Assembly (NCBI GenBank): GCA_965262705.1
Contig: OZ253556.1
Span: 1,302,001 to 1,366,000 of the forward strand
Reading direction: 5' to 3'
DNA from: UJ101 sp965262705
GTDB lineage: Bacteria > Bacteroidota > Bacteroidia > Flavobacteriales > UJ101
DNA: 64,000 bases
Under the pieces are notes generated by a model. The model worked only from the letters and a program-made list of their open reading frames with translations. It had not been told where the DNA came from and made no database searches. Positions 18,551 to 26,811 of the stretch are shown piece after piece (position 1 is the first letter of the stretch; each line of letters starts with the position of its first letter). A program made the translations under genes and the position numbers.

Positions 18551-19978
18551 TTAAAGATTAATATAAAGATAACTCAACAGGGTAATGAGAATGACCGCGA
18601 TTAGGTTTAAGTAAAAGCCGGTTTTGATCATATCTTTTATAGCAAGTTTATTTGATCCGAATACAATTGCATTGGGCGGAGTGGCTACCGGCATCATAAA
18701 AGCACAACTCGCAGCAATAGTAGCTGGAATTACTATAAATAAAGGATTTACCCCCATTGCATGGGCAATAGGGGCAAGTATAGGTAAAAACGCTGCCGTC
18801 GTTGCCGTATTACTAGTGAGTTCTGTCAGAAAAATAATGATCAATAAAACGCAAGCAATAACAAATAATAATGGAAGTTTGCTTAACTCGGTAAGTTTTG
18901 AGGCTATAAAACCTGCAAGCCCTGAGTTTTGAATTTGCTCAGCAAGGGATAAGCCCCCGCCAAATAAAATTAATACGCCCCAAGGTATTTTTTTTAGATC
19001 TTTTGCTATGAGGATCCGAGACCTGCTTTTTTTATCCGATGGAAAAATGAACAACAAAACGGACGAAATCATGACGATGCCAGTATCGGACAGCGGTAAT
19101 CCCGTTATCTTGGTCAACTGATCCCGAGTGATCCAAGCGGTTGCGGTGATTAAAAAAATGATAAGCACGATCTTTTCAGTACGCCGTAATATTCCTAATT
19201 TACATTTTTTCTGATGTAAATACTGCCGTAACTCTGGTAAGGGTCGATAACTAACTTTATTTAATTTCACAAGCACAAAAAAGCATGCGGTTAACATGAT
19301 TATCGTGAAGGGCAAACCAATCATCATCCAATCTAAAAAACTCATGGCTATCCCTTGGTCATCTAAGAATGCCGCGAGAAAAACATTAGGCGGCGTTCCA
19401 ATTAAGGTCGCAATACCTCCAATCGAAGCTGAATAAGCAATGCCAAGCAATAAAGCCTTAGTAAAGTGGTCTTTCTTCCCTTTCTCTTTGTAATTATCAA
19501 CCACCGAAATAATAGACAGCGCGATAGGAAGCATCATAGCCGAAGTCGCGGTGTTAGAAATCCACATAGAAAGGAAAGCGGTAATGATCATAAAACCGGC
19601 GAGTTGTAAAACTGGCCGCGTACCTATTAAAGAAAGTCCATTAATGGCAATACGCTTATGTAACTTCGTGCTTTCCATGGCAAGAGACAGAATAAACCCG
19701 CCCAAAAAAATATAAATTACAGGATTGGAAAAACCTGCGGTAGCCTCCTCTAAACCAGCAATACCGCATAAAGGAACTAAGATAATAGGAAGTAATGAGG
19801 TAATAGGGATAGGAATGGCTTCTGTAATCCAGTAGGTTGCCATAAATAAGGTAAGCCCTGTAGTATGCCAAGCCTTAACGCTCATATCAGAAAAAGGGGG
19901 AGCCATGAATAAGGTTACAAGCATCAGAAAAGGACCTAGGCAGATATTAAAATAGGATACTAAAATGTTTTTGCTCAC
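18551..19978 (-). CDS. SLC13/DASS-family sodium:dicarboxylate symporter
   Basis: This inner-membrane carrier of 475 residues has about eleven helices. The two Ser-Asn-Thr motifs that bind substrate and sodium are both present (SNTATSAMMLP near residue 140, TSNTATTAAFLP near residue 390), and the signature GTPPNVFLA is visible. By family it takes up C4-dicarboxylates or citrate with sodium; the exact substrate cannot be read. It lies 42 bp downstream of the HU-like gene on the same strand and may be co-transcribed with it. Confidence 0.9.
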   Translation of the reverse strand: MSKNILVSYFNICLGPFLMLVTLFMAPPFSDMSVKAWHTTGLTLFMATYWITEAIPIPITSLLPIILVPLCGIAGLEEATAGFSNPVIYIFLGGFILSLAMESTKLHKRIAINGLSLIGTRPVLQLAGFMIITAFLSMWISNTATSAMMLPIALSIISVVDNYKEKGKKDHFTKALLLGIAYSASIGGIATLIGTPPNVFLAAFLDDQGIAMSFLDWMMIGLPFTIIMLTACFFVLVKLNKVSYRPLPELRQYLHQKKCKLGILRRTEKIVLIIFLITATAWITRDQLTKITGLPLSDTGIVMISSVLLFIFPSDKKSRSRILIAKDLKKIPWGVLILFGGGLSLAEQIQNSGLAGFIASKLTELSKLPLLFVIACVLLIIIFLTELTSNTATTAAFLPILAPIAHAMGVNPLFIVIPATIAASCAFMMPVATPPNAIVFGSNKLAIKDMIKTGFYLNLIAVILITLLSYLYINL

Positions 19979-20020
19979 GGGGTCAGTATTATTTAAGGGA
20001 TTCTTCTTGAAGGCGCTTCA

Positions 20021-20395
20021 TTACTCATGCTCGAATTTAATTTGTGCCAACTCGCTTTTTAATTCTGTACTGGGTCTAAATAACATTTTTGTCTTTTTGA
20101 TTTTTTTTGTCGTAAAATCCTCTTTCTTTATTACGCCTTCACTGGAGAGCGAAAGGCGAAAAGTCCCCAAATTACCCAGTTTAACACTGTTGCCTTTGAT
20201 AAGATATTGCGGCAGTCGTTCCATTAAATTTTCAATGACGTTACTAATGTCTCCAGCCGTTAGAGAAGAACGGCCTGCAATATCTTTTGATAAGGTATGA
20301 AGGGTTATCGTACCGGTATGTAATGCAGAGGCATACCACTTTTTTGGATCTTTAGGCTTTACGGGATTACTTTTTTGTACTAATTTATATCTCAT
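20021..20395 (-). CDS. HU/IHF-like DNA-binding protein
   Basis: The protein of 124 residues matches the Bacteroidota type of HU-like proteins with a longer N-terminal region (KPKDPKKWYA) before the HU fold. Helical dimerisation region ITLHTLSKDIAGRSSLTAGD, then KLGNLGTFRLS corresponding to the conserved LGxFG-x-F strand, and a basic arm. It probably shapes the nucleoid. Its promoter (20427-20457) has an unusual 22-bp repeat array immediately upstream, which suggests special regulation, possibly by its own product; that is inference. Confidence 0.88.
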   Translation of the reverse strand: MRYKLVQKSNPVKPKDPKKWYASALHTGTITLHTLSKDIAGRSSLTAGDISNVIENLMERLPQYLIKGNSVKLGNLGTFRLSLSSEGVIKKEDFTTKKIKKTKMLFRPSTELKSELAQIKFEHE

Positions 20396-20426
20396 CGCTT
20401 TATAACGTTATCATTAATAATTGGTT

Positions 20427-20457
20427 CAAAGATAGAAATTTTTATAAATTTATGCAA
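20427..20457 (-). promoter_or_regulatory. Promoter of HU-like gene
   Basis: On the minus strand TTGC (20457-20454), a 19-bp spacer and TATCTTTG (20434-20427) fit the Bacteroidota promoter. The leader is about 27 nt. The repeat array starts about 28 bp behind the -33 element. Confidence 0.7.
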
Positions 20458-20484
20458 CTATTTTTCTTAAATAAAAAAATTGCT

Positions 20485-20638
20485 ATGTCAAAGGATAAAT
20501 TTTATTACGTCAGGTGATAAATTTTATTACATCAGGTGGTAAATTTTATTACATCAGGTGGTAAATTTTGTTACATCAGGTGATAAATTTTGTTACATCA
20601 GGTGGTAAATTTTATTACATCAGGTGATAAATTTTTTT
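20485..20638. repeat. 22-bp tandem repeat array, about seven units
   Basis: Units of the form CATCAGGTGRTAAATTTTRTTA follow each other without spacers: a first variant unit, then six close copies that differ only at two purine positions. The 22-bp period is about two helical turns, so any bound protein would repeat on one face of the DNA. There is no CRISPR architecture and no coding capacity. Confidence 0.9.
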
Positions 20639-20791
20639 AAAACGAATGAAGAAGTATTGGGTTGCTTTGTATTGGGTAAAAAGTATGTTTACCTTATCTC
20701 CTGAAATGCACAAAAAAAAGAATAGAACTAAAAGTCAGCGAAGGTCTCAATCCTTAAAGGAAGGGAAAGAAGGTTCAGGGGTCTTCGGGAG

Positions 20792-20892
20792 GAGCGTTAG
20801 GGATAGAATCGGTATCCTTTTTCTTGGGGCAGGCTTTTGCTCCAAGAAAAAGATGTAGCGGATAGCCCGACCGCCGCCAGGCGGGAACGCCC
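20792..20892 (+). ncRNA. Candidate structured RNA element, copy 1
   Basis: The 101-nt sequence can fold into a four-way junction. The closing stem is GCGTT with AACGC, hairpin 1 GGATA/TATCC, hairpin 2 CTTTTTCTTGG/CCAAGAAAAAG (with further pairing inside) and hairpin 3 CCGCC/GGCGG. A second copy lies at 46739-46839, and the differences fall in loops or keep pairing (C to T giving G-U). From memory, similar GC-richer intergenic elements occur in Flavobacteria and may correspond to the Rfam Flavo-1 family; this is not verified. A 70-codon frame across it is not considered real. 20640-20790 shows no gene. Confidence 0.6.
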
Positions 20893-20944
20893 AAAAAAGA
20901 ATCCGGGGTAAAAAGATTTTATGTACGCCTTCGTGATAAAAATC

Positions 20945-21176
20945 AAGACCGTTGCAGAACACATAAAAAAGTATGAAAAAGAAAGCATCTCGCTTCAAAC
21001 TGCTTCCTTACTTCGGCTGTGCTCAGCAACCAGCTTAAAAAATTAAAATCCTCACAATCACTAGATTGCTCCGGTGTTTAGCTTGCGCTGACTTGCAGTT
21101 AATTTTTATCGGGCGTTGCATTTCGGCAAACTCAATACAAGCATTTTTTTGTTAGCGTGCTTTTTGCAACGGTCTC
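20945..21176 (+). mobile_element. MITE, longest form, target duplication AAATC
   Basis: The ends are AAGACCGTTGCA and TGCAACGGTCTC. AAATC precedes (20940-20944) and follows (21177-21181). The core hairpin is CAATC-ACTA-GATTG, a compensated variant of CAACC/GGTTG. A micro-element CTTCGGCTGTGCTCAGCAACC interrupts the core at 21014-21034. Confidence 0.88.
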
Positions 21177-21228
21177 AAATCGGCAGCAGCAGGGGCTATC
21201 AAAAATATGAAAGCCCGAATTAAATCAA

Positions 21229-21236
21229 TATCTTTG
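21229..21236 (+). promoter_or_regulatory. Promoter -7 box for der
   Basis: TATCTTTG matches TAnnTTTG exactly. It lies downstream of an in-frame ATG at 21207, which argues that the true der start is the ATG at 21255. Confidence 0.6.
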
Positions 21237-21254
21237 CGGCAGATAAATGGAAAG

Positions 21255-22565
21255 ATGAAAAATAACAGGGTCGCGATTGTGGGGCGTCCGAATGTGGGTA
21301 AATCTACCTTTTTTAATCGATTAATTCAGCGGCGGCAGGCCATCGTAGATTCAGTGAGCGGGGTAACGCGCGACCGCCAATACGGGAAAAGCGATTGGAA
21401 TGGGGTGGAATTTTCTGTGATTGATACCGGAGGGTACCTTATAGGCTCGGAGGATATTTTTGAAAGGGAAATCCGAAAACAGGTTCGATTAGCGATTGAA
21501 GAGGCAACGGCTATTATTTTTATGGTAGATGTAAACGATAGCGTAACGCAGTTAGACGAAGAAATTACTGATTTGCTAAGGAAAACGGAAAAACCGACTT
21601 TTTTGATGGTAAACAAAGTAGATAATGGAAGAAAAGAAATAGATGCCATAGAATTCTACTCGCTCGGGTTTCCAAAATATTATTGTGTGTCAGGAATTTC
21701 CGGTTCTGGAACAGGAGAACTTTTAGATGATTTAGTGGCTTCATTTCCTGAGCAAGACTATATAGATCCATCGGAAGGGCTGCCTCGCCTGACGGTTATC
21801 GGGCGGCCGAATGCTGGCAAATCGACCTTTATCAACGCACTGCTTGGAGAAGATAGAAATATAGTAACTGAAATGGCTGGAACTACGCGAGATTCCTTAG
21901 AGACTCGTTATAATCGTTTTGGTCTTGATTTTATACTTGTCGATACAGCAGGAATGCGAAAAAAAGCCAAAGTGAATGAAGATTTAGAATTTTATTCGGT
22001 TATGCGCGCCGTTCGTGCCATTGAACACGCGGATGTTTGTCTGATGCTTGTGGATGCTACGCGAGGATTTGAGGGACAGGATTTGAATATTTTTTCTATC
22101 GTAGAAAAAAACCGAAAAGGGGTTCTTATTCTGGTTAATAAATGGGACCTCGTAAAAAAAGACGGAAACAGCGTGAAAAAATTTGAGGATCAAATCCGAG
22201 AAAAAATGGCGCCCTTTAACGATGTTCCGATTCTTTTTATTTCCGCCTTAACTAAGCAGCGAATCTATAAAGCTGTGCAAACTGCATTAACTGTTTATGA
22301 GAATAGGATGCGCAAGGTTAAAACCAGCGAATTAAATGAAGTCATGCTTCCGATTATTGAAAATTATCCGCCGCCGTCAATTAAAGGGAAATATATTAAA
22401 ATTAAATACTGCACGCAATTACCCACACACGCACCCCAGTTTGCTTTTTTCGCTAACTTACCACAATACATCAAAGCGCCTTATAAGCGCTATGTAGAAA
22501 ACCAAATACGAAAACACTGGAATTTTAACGGCGTACCTATACAAGTGTGGTTTAGAAAGAAATAA
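21255..22565 (+). CDS. der: Ribosome assembly GTPase Der (EngA)
   Basis: Der is an essential GTPase for 50S assembly with two G domains in one chain. In the 436-residue protein the first domain starts at once with VAIVGRPNVGKST and contains DTGG and NKVD; the second starts near residue 178 with GRPNAGKST and contains DTAGMRKKA and NKWD. The KH-like C-terminal domain follows (about 350-436). The start at 21255 gives the normal N-terminus; a longer frame from 21207 would read through the promoter. Confidence 0.96.
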   Translation: MKNNRVAIVGRPNVGKSTFFNRLIQRRQAIVDSVSGVTRDRQYGKSDWNGVEFSVIDTGGYLIGSEDIFEREIRKQVRLAIEEATAIIFMVDVNDSVTQLDEEITDLLRKTEKPTFLMVNKVDNGRKEIDAIEFYSLGFPKYYCVSGISGSGTGELLDDLVASFPEQDYIDPSEGLPRLTVIGRPNAGKSTFINALLGEDRNIVTEMAGTTRDSLETRYNRFGLDFILVDTAGMRKKAKVNEDLEFYSVMRAVRAIEHADVCLMLVDATRGFEGQDLNIFSIVEKNRKGVLILVNKWDLVKKDGNSVKKFEDQIREKMAPFNDVPILFISALTKQRIYKAVQTALTVYENRMRKVKTSELNEVMLPIIENYPPPSIKGKYIKIKYCTQLPTHAPQFAFFANLPQYIKAPYKRYVENQIRKHWNFNGVPIQVWFRKK

Positions 22566-22572
22566 AATACTT

Positions 22573-22618
22573 AAGACCGTTGCAAGGGAATGAAAGATAG
22601 ATTAGATATGAAGAAAGT
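22573..22618 (+). mobile_element. Left-end fragment of the IS5-type element
   Basis: AAGACCGTTGCAAGGGAATG, followed by AAAGATAGATTAGATATG, matches the first 45 bp of the IS copies (compare 42185 and 52619). It is directly joined to a MITE that starts at 22619, so the two element types are physically linked here. Confidence 0.8.
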
Positions 22619-22830
22619 GAGCCCGTTGCAGAACACATAAAAAAGTATGAAAAAGAAAGCATCTCGCTTCAAACGGCTTCCTTACTTCGGCTGTGCTCAG
22701 CAACCATCTCAAAAAATTAAAATCCTCCACACCCAAAAGGGTGCTCCGGTGTTTGATTTTTATTGCGCGTTGCATTTCGGCAAACTCAATACAAGCATTT
22801 TTTTGTTAGCGTGCTTTTTGCAACGGTCTC
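22619..22830 (+). mobile_element. MITE with perfect variant hairpin and micro-element
   Basis: The ends are GAGCCCGTTGCA and TGCAACGGTCTC. The core hairpin reads CACCC-AAAA-GGGTG, fully paired but different from the CAACC/GGTTG of other copies. A 24-bp micro-element (ACTTCGGCTGTGCTCAGCAA type) is inserted at 22684-22707. The remaining sequence to 22934 holds no gene. Confidence 0.85.
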
Positions 22831-22934
22831 GGGTTATGGTTACTATTCGCTATATTTTGCTTATTTAACCCCTCTTCATTAACTTAGCGCCCTTAAAACA
22901 TTTTTATTTTTTTAATTCCGTCAATCTTCAAAAA

Positions 22935-24023
22935 ATGAAAAGATATATCATCAACATAATTCGGATTTTGGTAGGCATTTTATTCACGCTTTCCGGGTTT
23001 GTAAAATTAGTCGATCCTACGGGTACATCATACAAGTTGCAGGAATATTTCTCTGAAGATGCACTCAGCCTTGTCTTTTTGCAACCATATACGCTTTACA
23101 TTTCCATTGTTTTTGTGATCGCTGAAACCATGCTGGGAATCTTTTTGTTACTCGGAGCAGCTAAGAAATTTACGCTTTGGTCGTTGTTAGGTCTCATGGT
23201 TTTATTTTCATTTCTTACATTTTATTCTGCTTATTATAATAAAGTACAGGATTGCGGATGTTTTGGAGATGCGCTAAAATTAAATTCTTGGGAAAGTTTT
23301 TATAAGAATTTAGTACTGCTCTTAGCGCTTATTATATTACTTATAGGGGCTCGATATATAACCCCTTTGTTTTCTCTCCGCGTGAATTTTATTCTATTGC
23401 CAATTTTAACAATAACCAGTGCATCGATTGCCTATTGTGGCGTGCATTATCTCCCTATAATTGATTTTAGACCGTATGCTGTAGGAGAAAATTTGAAGCA
23501 AAATATGAAAGATCAAAAAAAGCCAACGGTTAAAATTGATTATACCTTAAAAAATAAAGAAACCGGAGAGAAAAAAATAATTGATTCAAAGGAATATATT
23601 AAAGACAACTGGTGGCAAAAGGAAGCATGGGAAATTCAGACAAAGCTAACACAAGAAAAAAGGATAGACGAAGGGATTCCTGCTAAAATTCACGATTTCG
23701 TGATTAAAGATGACTCATTTACTCAACAGATATTAAATAGAGATAAGGTATTTTTAATTATAAATTATGAACTTTATACAAACGAAAAAAATGAAAAATT
23801 AAACCCTTTCATTAAAAATTTAGAAAAACAAAAGTACAATTATTACCTCTTATCCTCAGTTGACATGAAAGGGTTTAACAAGGTTTATTATTTAGATGGC
23901 ATTGCATTAAAAACGATTATCCGATCAAGCCCCGGTATTATTTTAATAGAAAAGGGGATAGTAAAAAAGAAATGGAGCTGGCATAGCTTGCCTACCCTGA
24001 AAGAACTAAGTACTCTGAAGTAA
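22935..24023 (+). CDS. DoxX-type membrane protein (BT_3928 family)
   Basis: This protein of 362 residues has a four-helix DoxX/MauE-like N-terminal half (about 1-160) with the cysteine motif QDCGCFGDALKL near residue 105. A C-terminal periplasmic or cytoplasmic half (about 170-360) has no catalytic CxxC but ends in a thioredoxin-like pattern (GIALKTIIRSSPGIILIEKG). This combination is the conserved Bacteroidota family often called BT_3928. Function is not known; a role in quinone or disulfide chemistry is only suggested by the MauE likeness. smpB follows after 10 bp, so the two are probably co-transcribed. Confidence 0.82.
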   Translation: MKRYIINIIRILVGILFTLSGFVKLVDPTGTSYKLQEYFSEDALSLVFLQPYTLYISIVFVIAETMLGIFLLLGAAKKFTLWSLLGLMVLFSFLTFYSAYYNKVQDCGCFGDALKLNSWESFYKNLVLLLALIILLIGARYITPLFSLRVNFILLPILTITSASIAYCGVHYLPIIDFRPYAVGENLKQNMKDQKKPTVKIDYTLKNKETGEKKIIDSKEYIKDNWWQKEAWEIQTKLTQEKRIDEGIPAKIHDFVIKDDSFTQQILNRDKVFLIINYELYTNEKNEKLNPFIKNLEKQKYNYYLLSSVDMKGFNKVYYLDGIALKTIIRSSPGIILIEKGIVKKKWSWHSLPTLKELSTLK

Positions 24024-24033
24024 GCAAAGTATT

Positions 24034-24486
24034 ATGCAGCAGCGTATAAGGATAAAAAACAGAAAAGCGTCTTTTAATTATGAAATTTTAGACCGCTATA
24101 CTGCGGGCATTCAATTAAAAGGAACCGAAATAAAATCAATAAGAGCTGGGAAAGTTTCTATTTCCGAGAGTTTTTGTGAACTAAAAGAAGGAGAAATGTG
24201 GTGTGTAAATATGCACATAGACGAGTATCGTTACGGCTCTTACTATAATCATAAACCCAAAAGAGAACGAAAATTATTATTAAATAAGAAAGAAATTAAA
24301 AAATTGGAACGAAAATTGATTAATAAGGGGATAACGATTATTCCGCTCGAGGTTTTCATTAATGACAAAGGGTTAGCAAAAATGAATATCGCATTAGCAA
24401 AAGGGAAAAAACACTATGATAAACGTGAAAGCATAAAAAGAAAAGACATAAAAAGAGATTTTGAAAGAATTTTGAAAATAAAATAA
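24034..24486 (+). CDS. smpB: SsrA-binding protein SmpB
   Basis: SmpB delivers tmRNA to stalled ribosomes. The protein of 150 residues is an OB-fold with NRKASFNYEILDRYTAGIQL, GTEIKSIRAGK and the conserved HIDEY region, and a basic C-terminal tail containing KKHYDKRESIKRKD, which mimics an anticodon stem in the decoding centre. Length is normal. The tmRNA gene itself is not in the window. Confidence 0.96.
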   Translation: MQQRIRIKNRKASFNYEILDRYTAGIQLKGTEIKSIRAGKVSISESFCELKEGEMWCVNMHIDEYRYGSYYNHKPKRERKLLLNKKEIKKLERKLINKGITIIPLEVFINDKGLAKMNIALAKGKKHYDKRESIKRKDIKRDFERILKIK

Positions 24487-24503
24487 AAAATGTTATATAT
24501 TTG
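24471..24503 (+). promoter_or_regulatory. Promoter of the second ompA-like gene
   Basis: TTTG (24471-24474), a 21-bp spacer and TATATTTG (24496-24503) match the Bacteroidota consensus. The -33 part overlaps the 3' end of smpB. Confidence 0.6.
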
Positions 24504-24544
24504 CCGAGAAATTACAGTTAATAATATGCTTAAATTTGAAAATT

Positions 24545-26008
24545 ATGAGAAAGTTTAAATTAACATTACTTGCCGTATCTTTCGCCTTATGTGCTAATAC
24601 GGTATTTGCCCAAAACTCTGATAACAAATGGTTGATCGGAGTAGGAACCCATGCTGTGGACTTTTCTTCGGTAAGAGGAACATTCGATGGTTTTTTCAAG
24701 ACCGATAATTATTCGTTCGTTCCCCCATTATCCAAGTTGAATGTCGGATATTCGCTTAATAAGTCCATTGCATTAGACCTGGCAGTGTCTATTGGTCAAA
24801 TCGACTATAAAAGAGATTTATACCATGAGTCAATAACAGATAATTTAATTGACGATGAATTTTTCTTAAATGCAGGATTAGGGGTTAAATATAAATTTGC
24901 CAACGGCTATTTATTAAAAGAAAGTTTTTTCCTTGACCCTTATATTAGAGTGGGGGCAAATTACGTACAATATGATTTTTCGGATGCTTTTCAAGCAGGA
25001 GCCGGTAAACAAAGTGAAGCAGCAAAAGAAGGATCCGGCTTAGAAGATGAGAATTTTTTAGGCGTTTCAGGAGGAGTAGGATTTAATCTATGGTTCACAA
25101 GAAATTTTGGAATCAACATTGAATCAAACTATAACTGGCTACCTGATATTTCAAGAGATTACGGGAATTTTTTCCAACATTCTGCCGGTGTCGTGTTCCG
25201 ATTTGGAGCAAAAGACAGCGATAATGACGGGATTTACGATAAACATGATGAGTGCCCTAATGTTGCAGGCTTAAAAGAATTTAACGGCTGTCCTGACACA
25301 GATAGTGACGGTATTCCTGATACAAAAGATGCCTGCCCTGAATTAGCTGGACCAAAAGAAAATAACGGCTGTCCTGACACAGATGGAGATGGTGTTTATG
25401 ATAATGTTGATAAATGTGTTGATGTAGCCGGACCAAAAGAAAACAACGGCTGCCCATGGAAAGATACAGATAATGACGGCGTGTTAGATAAAGATGATAA
25501 TTGCGTAAATGAAGCCGGACCAAAAGAAAACAACGGCTGCCCATGGAAAGATACAGATAATGATGGCGTGTTAGATAAAGATGATAATTGCGTAAATGAA
25601 GCCGGACCAAAAGAAAACAACGGTTGTCCTATCCCTCCTCCTCCAGTAGTTACCCAAGAGGTTCAGGAACAGCTAAACAGCTATGCTAAAACCATATTGT
25701 TTGACACGGGGAAATCATCCCTCAAAGCGGCTTCTACACCTGTATTAGTAGATATTATCACTATCTTGCAAAAGTATTCAAATGCTAAATTTGCGATAGA
25801 AGGATATACCGATAGTGTAGGTAGAGCTTCTTCAAATCAGAAACTATCTGAATCAAGAGCAAATGCAGTAAGAGATTTCTTAATCGAAAATGGAATTGAT
25901 GCAGACAGACTAACTGCTGAGGGGCACGGAGAAGAAAAACCGATTGCAACCAATAAAACAAAAGCAGGTAGAGCACAAAACCGAAGAGTTGAAATTAACC
26001 TAAGATAA
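24545..26008 (+). CDS. OmpA-family porin with thrombospondin type-3 repeats
   Basis: This outer-membrane protein of 487 residues has a signal peptide ending NTVFAQ (about residue 23), a beta-barrel of about 190 residues, five to six acidic calcium-binding repeats (DxDxDG pattern with paired cysteines, CP-x-AGPKENNGCP) at about 225-365, and a C-terminal OmpA domain (about 375-485). The OmpA domain has ILFDTGKSSL, GYTDSVGRAS, SESRANAVRDFL and GRAQNRRVEI. ATG 24545 is used rather than TTG 24536. Two repeat units are nearly identical at DNA level. It has its own promoter and a strong terminator. Expected to be abundant and to anchor peptidoglycan. Confidence 0.94.
   Translation: MRKFKLTLLAVSFALCANTVFAQNSDNKWLIGVGTHAVDFSSVRGTFDGFFKTDNYSFVPPLSKLNVGYSLNKSIALDLAVSIGQIDYKRDLYHESITDNLIDDEFFLNAGLGVKYKFANGYLLKESFFLDPYIRVGANYVQYDFSDAFQAGAGKQSEAAKEGSGLEDENFLGVSGGVGFNLWFTRNFGINIESNYNWLPDISRDYGNFFQHSAGVVFRFGAKDSDNDGIYDKHDECPNVAGLKEFNGCPDTDSDGIPDTKDACPELAGPKENNGCPDTDGDGVYDNVDKCVDVAGPKENNGCPWKDTDNDGVLDKDDNCVNEAGPKENNGCPWKDTDNDGVLDKDDNCVNEAGPKENNGCPIPPPPVVTQEVQEQLNSYAKTILFDTGKSSLKAASTPVLVDIITILQKYSNAKFAIEGYTDSVGRASSNQKLSESRANAVRDFLIENGIDADRLTAEGHGEEKPIATNKTKAGRAQNRRVEINLR
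25457..25630 (+). repeat. Two near-identical 87-bp coding repeats
   Basis: The units 25457-25543 and 25544-25630 encode the same 29-residue calcium-binding repeat (WKDTDNDGVLDKDDN at its start). They differ at only a few bases, a recent in-frame duplication likely to vary between strains. Antisense open frames here are shadows of the repeat. Confidence 0.9.
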
Positions 26009-26042
26009 TAAAGAATCTTAATAGTAAAACATAATTATAAAT

Positions 26043-26081
26043 AAAGTAAAAGTCGATCAATTTGATCGACTTTTACTTTTT
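26043..26081 (+). terminator. Rho-independent terminator after the second ompA-like gene
   Basis: AAAGTAAAAGTCGATCAA and TTTGATCGACTTTTACTTT form a long, nearly perfect stem followed by T residues, 35 bp after the stop codon. Confidence 0.9.
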
Positions 26082-26123
26082 CTGAAAATCTATCAAAATT
26101 TAGCAATATCAATTTAAATAAAA

Positions 26124-26154
26124 TTGAAAAATTGAAAAATAAAGTGTAATTTTG
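26124..26154 (+). promoter_or_regulatory. Promoter of the coiled-coil gene and zapA
   Basis: TTG (26124-26126), a 20-bp spacer and TAATTTTG (26147-26154) fit the Bacteroidota consensus, 32 bp before the start codon. Confidence 0.65.
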
Positions 26155-26186
26155 TAAGCATTTATTATGCGTTTGTTATTAAACTC

Positions 26187-26486
26187 ATGGCATCATCCGA
26201 AGAGCTATATAAAACATTAAAACAAAGTATTATATCTTTATTAAAAGAAAATAATACCCTAAGAAATAAGAATGCTTTTTTGGAAAGAAGATTAAAGTTC
26301 CTGGAGCGGGAATTAACAGAAATGCGTAATGAGAATGAAAAGATGAAGGATAAAAACGACGTTTTGAAAATAGCCAATGCAATTAGTGGAAGTAGTACGC
26401 ATGGACGATTAATGAAAAATAAAATCAATCATTTAACTAAAGAAATAGACAAATGTATCCACCTAATTCATTATACTAATGAATAA
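26187..26486 (+). CDS. Small coiled-coil protein upstream of zapA
   Basis: This protein of 99 residues is mostly one heptad-patterned helix (about 5-70: LLKENNTLRNKNAFLERRL, REMRNENEKM-like) followed by a conserved-looking ISGSSTHGRLMKNKIN and a short C-terminal helix. No enzyme motif is present. The same arrangement, a small coiled-coil protein directly before zapA, is usual in Flavobacteriia. By size and position a ZapB-like role in division is possible but unproven. Its stop codon overlaps the zapA start (TAATG). Confidence 0.75.
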   Translation: MASSEELYKTLKQSIISLLKENNTLRNKNAFLERRLKFLERELTEMRNENEKMKDKNDVLKIANAISGSSTHGRLMKNKINHLTKEIDKCIHLIHYTNE

Positions 26487-26773
26487 TGTCAGAGGGGAAA
26501 ATTAAAGTAAAAATAAGCGTGGCCGGTCGAATGTATCCACTGACCATTGACAGGAGTGAAGAAGAAGCAGTTCGAAGAGCAGGCAAAAAGTTAAATGAAA
26601 TGATAAAACAATTTGAAAAAAATTATGAAATAGAGGACAAACAAGATGTTTTGTCAATGTGTGCTTTAATGTTATCCTCAAAGTTGGAATCAAAAGATTA
26701 TGAACATAAACAAGACAAAAAAAGAGAAAAAGAAAAATTTAATTATTTAATTGATTTAATTAAAGAAAAATAG
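26486..26773 (+). CDS. zapA: Cell division protein ZapA
   Basis: ZapA binds and bundles FtsZ filaments. The 95-residue protein has the usual beta-strand start (KIKVKISVAGRMYPLTI), the EEEAVRRAGKKLNEMI helix and a C-terminal coiled coil. It is coupled to the upstream coiled-coil gene by a 1-base overlap. It is followed by the 6S RNA region and rny, a conserved neighbourhood. Confidence 0.9.
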   Translation: MSEGKIKVKISVAGRMYPLTIDRSEEEAVRRAGKKLNEMIKQFEKNYEIEDKQDVLSMCALMLSSKLESKDYEHKQDKKREKEKFNYLIDLIKEK

Positions 26774-26811
26774 TTTGACGTTCATCCTCCTCAATGGAGT
26801 GATTTAAATAT

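Noticed and set aside
18624..18932. Plus-strand frame of 102 codons opposite the SLC13 gene
   Set aside because: It lies inside a well-supported membrane transporter gene; hydrophobic antisense frames are expected there.
20485..20638. CRISPR array
   Set aside because: Units follow without spacers and no cas gene is in the window. The same holds for the 46-bp repeats at 1542-1689.
20646..20858. 70-codon plus-strand frame behind the 22-bp repeats
   Set aside because: It runs into the structured 101-nt element and reads its stems as codons; there is no promoter box and no similarity to known proteins.
20396..21254. Replication origin with iterons
   Set aside because: The 22-bp array suggested it, but there are no DnaA boxes, replication gene or partition gene nearby. 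A regulatory role for the adjacent HU gene fits better.
25281..25620. Antisense open frames rich in Leu, His and Tyr opposite the porin repeats
   Set aside because: They mirror the repeated calcium-binding segments of the sense strand and have no start signals.
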